DNA of 64,000 nt from Sesamum alatum (taxonomy: Eukaryota > Streptophyta > Magnoliopsida > Lamiales > Pedaliaceae), in assembly GCA_034509735.1 (NCBI GenBank), contig JACGWO010000010.1, positions 5,208,001 through 5,272,000 on the forward strand, written 5' to 3'. The first letter of the stretch is position 1, and each line of letters begins with the position of its first letter. The notes below the pieces were generated by a model, which saw nothing but the letters and a program-made list of their open reading frames with translations, had not been told where the DNA came from and did no database searches. Below, piece after piece: positions 56,226-64,000 of the stretch. The position numbers were made by a program, and so were the translations under genes.

Positions 56226-56841
56226 GGGGGAAAGGGGTTGGGGCTGGTGGCTGGAAGGCAGGCGGGCGGGCGAGCGTCAGGTGGGGGCGGGGGCTGCAGC
56301 CGCGAGTGGGTTGGGGAGGAGGTCGCGGGGCTGGAGCCGGGCGCATCAGTGGGCGGCAGGCAGGGGCTGGGGGCGGCCGCGGGTAGGTTGGGGAGAAGGG
56401 CTGCAGTCGTGGGGGCTGGGCGCAGCGGCGGGCGGCAGGCGGGGGCTGGGGGCGGGGGCAGGGCCAGCATTATATAAATATATATTAAAATATATATATA
56501 ATAAATAATATATAATATATATATATAAATATTTCAAAATATGCATATATCTGGACCATTGATCTTTTTTAATCTTAGCCATCCATTTAAATAAATTTGT
56601 ATTAACCGTTAGATCGATTGTAAATTAAATCTAACCATTCAAATTTTAAGATATAAAAAAATAATTTATTTTTTGAAAATGATAAAAAAATCGCAGGAGG
56701 AGCGTGTGTAATACACTGCTAACCTCAGGGGGATAAATTGCATCATTTCTAAAAGTATAGGGGAATTTTTGCACTTTATTTTTTCACAAGAGGATAAATT
56801 ATACTTTTCCAATAACACAAGGGGTAAATTGTATTTTACCC
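55844..56841. mobile_element. 1.0-kb inverted-repeat element with GC-rich core and 9-bp target duplication
   Basis: AATTATTAC lies at 55835-55843 and 56842-56850. The arms are inverted (for example ACTTTTAGAAATGATGCAAT in both). The centre (about 56225-56470) is strikingly G-rich (GGGGGCTGGGG-type) and follows a (GA)n run at about 56190-56222, within otherwise AT-rich DNA. Open frames across the core are composition artefacts. Confidence 0.75.
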
Positions 56842-56929
56842 AATTATTACAACACTAAAATTGCAATAAAACCACAAATAATGCCATATTCTACGAAGTA
56901 GATAGGTTGGCACACTAGAAAAACAATGA

Positions 56930-57490
56930 ACTTTTAATCATGATTATTTACCATGATTAAAAATAAACAGCCATAGTAAATAGTCATTCACCACGATCAC
57001 GCAATGGTTGTTAGCCGTGGTTTTTGCGAATGTTTTTAAAACATTTGGCATAGCTAAAAACCATGACAAAAAAATTTGTTATGGCTCATAGCTATAGCAA
57101 AAATTATTTTCATGATGGATAATCTAGGTTTCACAATGGTTTTTATTTAACTATGGTTAATAATAATTAGGGTAAATTACATTGACACCCCATGAGGTTA
57201 GGCCCAATTAGACAAACACCCCCTGTCTTTTGCGAAATTACAGCTACACCCCCTAAAGTTGTAATTGTATTACAACTTCACCCCCTATTCAAAGGCAAAA
57301 CTTACACTAATAACCCCTGAAAAATATTACACTAACACCCTTCAAGGGGTGTAGCTGTAATTTCACAGAAAACAAGAGGTGTTTGTGTAATTGAACCTAA
57401 CCTCAAGGGGTATCAATGTAATTTATCCTAATAATTATTTACTATGATTTTAGTCTATAGCTTATAAAATTATAGCCAAAAGTAAGTTTT
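56930..57490. repeat. Dispersed CATGATTTT-type repeat interrupted by a MITE
   Basis: A copy of the repeat seen at 4985-5260, split by the element at 57170-57428. Confidence 0.5.
57170..57428. mobile_element. Small MITE with perfect 9-bp target duplication
   Basis: TIRs GGGTAAATTACATTGACACC and GGTATCAATGTAATTTATCC are inverted. TAATAATTA is at 57161-57169 and 57429-57437. The uninterrupted sequence exists in the related repeat near 5190-5215, which acts as an empty site. Confidence 0.85.
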
Positions 57491-57589
57491 CTTAGTGGCG
57501 GTGGCTGTTAAGCAACTGAGCAGAGGATTCTCGAGAGTAACTTTTTCCTTTATACATAGTTATGGAATTTGGTCACTATAAAAAAATTG

Positions 57590-57870
57590 ACTTTTTGCTA
57601 CACTATAAACTATGGTAGTCAATACTATTAACTACAATTAAATGAAATCAATACAAAAACTTAAATTTTTATCATGATTAATCAATATTTGCATGATTTT
57701 TAGCTATAGCCAAAACATTTGACATGGTTTTGGCCATGACTAATGCTTTGACCACACTTGTAGAAACAACAGCTAATGGCCGTTGCGAAGTCATGGCTAA
57801 TTTGTACACACTACGATTTTTTTTTTTTTTTTTTTTGACCATAGTAATTTTGAATATGAAATCATGATTT
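57590..57870. repeat. Dispersed CATGATTTT-type repeat copy with poly-T run
   Basis: Begins GCTACACTATAAACTATGG and contains the AAAACATTTGACATGG module. A T run lies at about 57818-57837. Confidence 0.5.
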
Positions 57871-59484
57871 TCTTAGAGAAGAGAGAATGTAATGGGACAT
57901 ACATTTTCTGAGGATTACAATGTGTAGAAAGAAAATACTATTTGTAAGAAATAAGTCGAGTAATAAAATTAATTATGGGTAATAAAATATATTAAGTATT
58001 AAGTAATAAAAATTTGTTCTTGATCGAGAGAGTCTAGATAACTCATCAAGCAAAGTATAATCAACATTTTCTCTGTCATATTGGCTTGAATTTATTGTGT
58101 TTCTACTCTAATTATCTAGCAATACTTTCAACCACAAACAAATTCCCAAAGAATTAATACATGTTGAGCTAAGACCAATAGGATAATATAGTGTACCAAG
58201 AAATCCATAGACAATGCAATTAAGGACAATTAAGTCATGTGATTTTATTTTAAAAGGGCATAATTAAAATAAACAGATCTTAGAAGATCTTAATTTAATG
58301 ATAAGTTATAATAACCTTTTGCTTATTTAAGGGATTTATATCATTTCATCATCTTTAAAGTTTATGAGATCATCTGCTAATTTTTTACTATGAAAATTAT
58401 AAATTGCCTCCCCTGACTAACATGTGTTAGTCAAATTTAACAATAAGTGCTTAAATGACCATTTTTTTATATTTATAAAACTAAAAATAATTCAATAAAA
58501 TTAATAATAGAAGTATTTTTATTTTCTTTATTTGAAATTAAAAAAAAGGAAAAAAGTTTTTTTTTTGGAATATTTTTAAAAAATATACTTATGTCGTCAT
58601 TTTTCTAAGAGTTGTAAAGTATAGAATTATAAGAATTAAAATACACTAAAATTGACTTGTCTAAATTTTTATTTTACATAGTAAAATTGGCTAAAATATT
58701 GAGGTTTGCCTCAATATTTTTAACATTTAATAATTTAAACTTTATTTTATTACTTGCTATAAAATAATATAATTTCAACAGAAAAAATTGCAAGCTTTGA
58801 TGATTGTTAGGAATAGAAATTAATGTCACAACCTACTCATATACAATATGTGATTAAAAGAATGTTATAAAATAATTAATATACATAATTCATAAGGTGG
58901 ATATATTTGGAAGGGGAGTTTATTTAATTTTCATAGTAGTAGGGGGGTCAGTGTAATTAACTCTTCTTTTTAAGTAAAAGAATGAACTATTATTTATTTC
59001 GAATAAATCGATTGCAATCATTAATACCAAATATCTTAAAACTAATAACTAACAAACATTTATAACAATCCATGCCATGACCATAAAAGTCATGAGGCCT
59101 CAACTTCGTCAATTAAACTGAACCGTTTTGGCAACTAATACTTAATTTAGTAAGTGTCACTTAACATCTTGCCTACAATGACCAAGATATATTTACCTTT
59201 TGTGATTGTTTTGAATCTTCTGAAATTTTAATTGCTATTATTTGTATCTCACTCATCCGTGCAGTCACTAATATATAAAAGCTAGAAATTTAACAATTTT
59301 TAAAAATTCAGTAATTTTTGTTAATAATTTTTTCTCCATAAATATATTATATTACTAGTCTATAAATATTAATCTTCTTTATATTTGGCACATGCATTGA
59401 TTATACCCAACTATTAATTCAGATTAATAATTCAGGTACATAACTATCAAACAGACATAGCAAAAAAAAAAAAAAAAAAAAAAC
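57871..59484. other. AT-rich intergenic DNA
   Basis: No gene seen. A possible degenerate inverted-repeat element spans about 58390-58965 (ATAAATTGCCTCCCC at one end, GGGGGGTCAGTGTAATTAA at the other). An A run lies at about 59462-59483. Confidence 0.45.
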
Positions 59485-59766
59485 AAAGGATTATTCTCCA
59501 TATTATAAATGATGGACTATAAATCATGACAAATCAATATCATCTATCATGCATGTCACACGAAACCAATATGAGAACGTACATTTTGACCCCGATTAAT
59601 CAACGTTTGATTTAGCCATGACTAAGTGACTTGCCATGATTTTTACATGTGGTTAATGTGTTCGGCCTCACCTGCATAAAAATCGATCGATAATCGTTGC
59701 ACAATCATAGTTAATTTGTATTTATACCATGATTTTTTAACTTTTAATTTTGTTAATAATTAACTA

Positions 59767-60454
59767 GGGAATTTTGTTTTTTAGGCCATTAACTTGGCTC
59801 GAATTTAATTTTAGTACACTAACTATGTCAATTTTTAATTTTCTACATTATTTTGCACAATTGCTGCAATTAAGTACACCGGTCGCTGAAATATGCTTTT
59901 TTGGCTGTGAAAGAACATGTGCACCTCACATGCTGAAAAATTTGGGGAGTTTTTATCCCATGTGGCACAAACATATGATCTGTAATAATCTGAGCGACCG
60001 CCGTCGCCCAGCCGTGCACTGGGCGATGGAGAGTCGCCCAGTGGTGTGCGTCGCCCCCTCCTATGGGAGATGGTGGGCGGTGCAGGTGGACGGAGGGGGG
60101 GGGGGGGGGGTTGGGCGCGGGAGGGGGTGTTGGGTGGGTAGGGATTTTTTTTTAAATTTTTATTAAAAAATAATTTCATTTTAATTATATATATACTTAT
60201 ATACAATTAAGCCACATCATCTGTCACTTGTAATTTTAACCACATCACGAGCTGATGTTGTTAATTTTGCCGGACACGTAAGCAACACCTGGCCACATCA
60301 TCAGATTCCGCAATTTACCGAAAAATTGGAACAAAAATCCTCATTTCGACTTAATTGACACAATATTACAATATAGTGTAGAAAATTGAAAATTGACATA
60401 GTTAGTGTACTAAAATTAAATTCGTGCCAAGTTAATAGACTAATTTTTTTTCCC
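59767..60454. mobile_element. 0.7-kb inverted-repeat insertion with 9-10 bp target duplication
   Basis: Starts GGGAATTTTG and ends TTTTTTTTCCC. TAATTAACTA is at 59757-59766 and 60455-60464. Copy A (about 42325) has the sequence once, without the insertion. The middle is GC-rich and includes a G run at about 60095-60112. Open frames inside are not genes. Confidence 0.8.
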
Positions 60455-60641
60455 TAATTAACTATGATGAAAAGTCATATTATAAATATAGTTTGTATTC
60501 AATTTTTATGTTAATGTAAATAAATTCTGTTGATGAAAATTAACTATTGCAACTATTTATTTAATATTATATGATAACAAATACTAATAAGAGCATTAAT
60601 TAGATGCAAATTTAGAATCTAAGAAAACCTAGTTATAATTA

Positions 60642-61095
60642 GGCTTAAATGCATTTTTGGTTCCGTAACTTAGGTCATTTGGTATTTTCTTTCTTTAATT
60701 TTCTAGGGTAGCATTTTGGTCCTGTATCATTTTAATTTTCGTGATTTTAGTCCTTTTTTCGCCAGAATTCACCCTTATCGACGGAAAATTGCATGTGTCT
60801 CTTACGTGACATTTTAAAATTGGGGCCTTTGTTCCTATTGGCCCATTTCTGTCAGCATTTTTGTCCTTTAACTTTCTAGAGTAGCATTTTGGTCCTGCAT
60901 TTTTTTTAATTTTTGCGATTTTGGTCCTTTTTTTGCCGGATTTCACCCTTCTCGCCGGTGGAGGTGAACTCCGGTGAACAAACGGACTAAAATTGTGAAA
61001 AATTAAAAAGATATAGGACCAAAATGCTACCCAAAAAGTTAAAAAATGAAAACGCCAAATAACCTAAATTACGAGACCAAACATGCAATTAATCC
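60642..61095. mobile_element. GGCTTAAATGCATTTTT-family element with perfect 9-bp target duplication
   Basis: The TIR is GGCTTAAATGCATTTTTGG against the inverse of CCAAACATGCAATTAATCC. TTATAATTA is at 60633-60641 and 61096-61104. Copy A near 42500 has the site empty. Relatives are at 33090, 44080 and 63276. Confidence 0.88.
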
Positions 61096-61699
61096 TTATA
61101 ATTATTGCAATGATTCCTAAGGGGAAGGTGTCGTAATTACTATTTTAATTTATTCCTTCGGGACTATGAGTAGGCCACAATAATCACATATGGTTCCAAT
61201 CGAACCACGTAATCCCTATATGATTTAGACATCAATTTTTTTATTATATCAATAACACCCTTAAGTTGTTATTTTTTTTATTCTTTTTTTTTTTTTGAAA
61301 TGTGATGTGTTTTTTTTTTTTCGAAAATTTCTCAAAGATTTTCTTTATTCCGCTGTTCATGAATGGAAGTAGACCCCGTTAGAGCAGCTATTGAGGTGGG
61401 GGAAATGTCGTAGTTGTTGCTACTTATCTTATAGTCTATATTTCTTTACGGGCGGTACTATATACTGTTATATATTTTAACTTATTTACAATATATAAAA
61501 TATAAAATATTATTTATTATATGCATACATGGACGTCAATAAGTAAATTGATAAGGTTAACCGAACGCCCTACGGACCTACAGCTGGGCTTTCAACATCA
61601 AACAAATTTCAAAGTATTAATAAATGTTGAACTAAGGCAATATGACATGCAATAGGACACTTGGAAATTTATAGACAAGAAGCAACTAAGAACACTTAG

Positions 61700-63114
<1,415 letters not shown>

Positions 63115-63275
63115 TTAACTAAGAAAGTTTGCACTAAAAAGGTCTCTGGCTATTTGAATCATCTTATAAGAGTTTATAAGATACTCTAAGAAAAAGATGT
63201 TCCAATAGCTACGAAAAATTTAATGCTAAAATCAATGTCGAACTAATTATAACATAAAATTCTTATAAATTCATT

Positions 63276-63708
63276 GGCTTAAATGTATTTTTGGTCCGTA
63301 ACTTAGGTCATTTGAAGGTTTCGTCCTTTAACTTTATAGGGTCCTGTATTTTATTAAATTTTGTTATTTTACTCCTTTTTTTGCCAGAGTTCACTCTTCT
63401 CGCCGGGAAAATGAATGTGCCCCTCACGTGACATTTTAGGCTTTTGTTCTTGTTAGCCCATTTCAATCAGTATTTTTGTCCTTTAACTTTCTAAAGTAGC
63501 ATTTTGGTCCTACATCTTTTTAATTTTCTCGATTTCAGTCATTTTTTTGCCGGAGTTGACCCTTCTCACCATTGGAGATGAAATCCGACGAACAAAAGGA
63601 CTGAAATCGCGAAATTAAAATGATGCAAGACTAAAATGCTACCTGTAAAAAGTTAAAGAACGAAACGCCAATTATCCTAACTTACAGGACCAAAAATGCT
63701 TTTAATCC
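63276..63708. mobile_element. GGCTTAAATG-family element
   Basis: The left end is GGCTTAAATGTATTTTTGGTCC, the right end the inverse of GGACCAAAAATGC...AATCC. A truncated equivalent is at 44080-44329 in copy A, so this insertion predates the duplication. Confidence 0.7.
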
Positions 63709-64000
63709 TGAATTTTTTGCTAATCACATTAACAGAAATTTCATTATTTTGCAAAGAATATATATTATTGATATTAGCATTATTTCTTGTAATAATATTG
63801 TCAAGACTTACTATTGAGATATTGGATCTTAATATTAAAGTTTCAAAAGATGTTTGATCATTAGATAAAAAAACAATATGATAATTTATGTGGTTAATAC
63901 AAATGCATTTTTCAAGGTATTTAATGCTCGATCAAATATTGTTAGTTGGTCGCATTATTTTCCGCCTTTTAGTTATTATTAATATAATTTATACATTTCT
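63709..64000. other. Right edge, nothing recognised
   Basis: AT-rich, no frame or repeat partner. Confidence 0.5.

Noticed and set aside
56120..56477. Overlapping open frames on both strands in the G-rich core
   Set aside because: Low-complexity Pro/Gly/Ala/Arg-rich translations in all frames are expected from GC-rich, stop-poor sequence inside a MITE.
59774..60166. 130-codon plus-strand ORF and its antisense ORF
   Set aside because: It is contained in the 0.7-kb inverted-repeat insertion, which has a 9-10 bp target duplication, and shows no protein similarity.

Overview
This window is nuclear DNA of a flowering plant, most likely a eudicot. It is AT-rich, genes have introns with GT/AG borders, and three families typical of higher plants are present: a PLS-class pentatricopeptide repeat protein, CYP96-like cytochromes P450 and a SWEET sugar transporter. 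No bacterial, organellar or viral gene was seen. Species cannot be named from sequence alone.

Host genes are few. At the left edge (1-2.5 kb) there is a possible last exon of a plus-strand gene and, on the minus strand, a two-exon gene for a 256-residue protein of unknown function. A complete intronless PPR gene lies at 10.8-12.6 kb (minus). Two intact, intronless CYP96-like P450 genes face each other at 35.9-37.4 kb (plus) and 53.7-55.2 kb (minus). An unusual intronless SWEET gene sits at 38.3-39.1 kb (plus).

Everything else is mobile DNA or its debris. A 15.6-kb stretch (13277-28846) is one degenerate Ty3/gypsy element in minus orientation, bounded by 5-bp target duplications. It has gag, protease, reverse transcriptase, RNase H and integrase remnants, and a plus-strand (antisense) reading region between integrase and the 3' LTR. 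A younger chromovirus-type element (19702-24904) with 2.3-kb LTRs and only a 543-bp interior is nested in its pol region, with its own TTGAT duplication. From 40.4 to 53 kb there is a mosaic: a Helitron-like fragment, a truncated LTR element, a Mutator-like transposase pseudogene, and a 5'-truncated CACTA element with dense GGAACGGT subterminal motifs and a decayed En/Spm-type second ORF. The right end (59.5-63.3 kb) is a second copy of the block at 42.0-44.3 kb. Comparing the two copies reveals individual insertions, one of them a CACTA fragment carrying an intron-containing piece of a ribosomal protein S18 gene.

The intergenic DNA is full of small inverted-repeat elements. Several families share target duplications of about 9 bp, which points to Mutator-type mobilisation. 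The points most worth following are the altered heme-pocket residues shared by both P450s, the intron-free SWEET, the S18 capture, and the repeat families with recognisable empty sites. I found no convincing wholly new biological system.
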